Source: Phycisphaerae bacterium (GTDB lineage: Bacteria; Planctomycetota; Phycisphaerae; SM23-33). From it: a stretch of 35,803 nt of DNA. The stretch's first letter is position 1. Each line of letters begins with the position of its first letter. Under the pieces are notes generated by a model, which was given only the letters and a program-made list of their open reading frames with translations, searched no databases and had not been told where the DNA came from. Shown here piece after piece: positions 35,684-35,803 of the stretch. Both the position numbers and the translations under genes were made by a program. The stretch is taken from positions 1 to 35,803 of the forward strand of contig WRDM01000028.1 in the NCBI GenBank assembly GCA_009783465.1. The letters are read 5' to 3'.

Positions 35684-35803
35684 ATGGGATTCGAAATCAC
35701 GAAGGTGTACAAGGAACACGCGCCGGCGTTGCGGTTTATTGGTAAATGTTACACGAATAATGATCGGGACGCTGGCGGCGGCTATGGTCACAAGTGGACC
35801 GAA
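35684..35803 (+). CDS. GyrI-like effector-binding domain protein, N-terminal fragment (cut by window end)
   Basis: Forty codons are visible from the ATG at 35684, with GAAAGGA upstream: FEITKVYKEHAPALRFIGKC and YTNNDRDAGGGYGHKWTE. This is the start of the GyrI-like small-molecule-binding domain (as in AraC-type effector domains and SbmC). It follows the previous gene by 37 bp on the same strand and shares its lower GC, so the two probably form one acquired unit. Whether the full protein has a DNA-binding part cannot be seen. Confidence 0.7.
   Translation, partial: MGFEITKVYKEHAPALRFIGKCYTNNDRDAGGGYGHKWTE

Overview
The window is GC-rich, with genes packed on both strands and no rRNA, tRNA or CRISPR array that I could recognise. 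A small secreted protein ending in a PEP-CTERM sorting tail, a trimeric NAD-linked [FeFe] hydrogenase, several glycoside hydrolases including a GH10 enzyme, and many short dispersed repeats (some encoding the peptide [16 protein letters not shown]) together suggest an anaerobic, polysaccharide-using member of the Planctomycetota (Phycisphaerae-like) or a close relative in the PVC group. That assignment is an inference; no marker gene in the window fixes it.

Layout. 1-1329: 3' part of a TIM-barrel glycoside hydrolase. 1330-3968: a patchwork of broken pieces, namely a 5'-less TIR-domain gene, a MoeB/ThiF gene without its ATP-binding N-terminus, the last ~35 codons of an unknown gene, and a HIRAN-domain gene with a one-base frameshift. 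4012-12008 (minus strand): a full chemotaxis cluster in the transcribed order cheA, cheW, mcp, cheR, cheD, cheY, cheX, cheB, broken up by three repeat elements. 12176-14431: a second large unassigned glycoside hydrolase. 14545-16610: a diguanylate cyclase overlapping an acidic partner; both carry receiver-like domains without the phospho-acceptor Asp. 16935-18365: a HIT hydrolase and a TcdA-like E1 enzyme. 18612-20152: a membrane protein overlapping a CbpA-type DnaJ. 20176-22416: an amidohydrolase divergent from a GH10 xylanase-like enzyme. 22531-23558: a nitroreductase and a convergent Rrf2 regulator. 23646-28511 (minus): hydrogenase subunits in the order hydB, hydA, hydC. 28709-29293: PEP-CTERM protein. 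29450-33464: Fur/Zur regulator divergent from a znuA-znuC-znuB zinc uptake operon. 33863-34423: a YdeI-family gene broken by one amber codon. 34466-35803: two genes with visibly lower GC, the second cut by the window end.

How it fits together. The chemotaxis cluster supplies sensing, phosphorelay, adaptation (CheR/CheB/CheD) and dephosphorylation (CheX). The hydrogenase has the parts of an electron-confurcating, H2-evolving enzyme that would reoxidise NADH and ferredoxin from sugar fermentation, which matches the glycoside hydrolases. The Rrf2 protein with three cysteines is a natural candidate for its regulator. The Fur/Zur-znu block is a self-contained zinc regulon with an operator-like promoter region.

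The most unusual layer is non-coding. At least four families of ~100-260 bp elements with inverted ends sit inside operons. In hydC and znuC they are read in frame as part of the protein, and one is also in frame upstream of znuA. Two ~85-nt hairpins between convergent genes differ at four stem positions, all compensated on the other arm.
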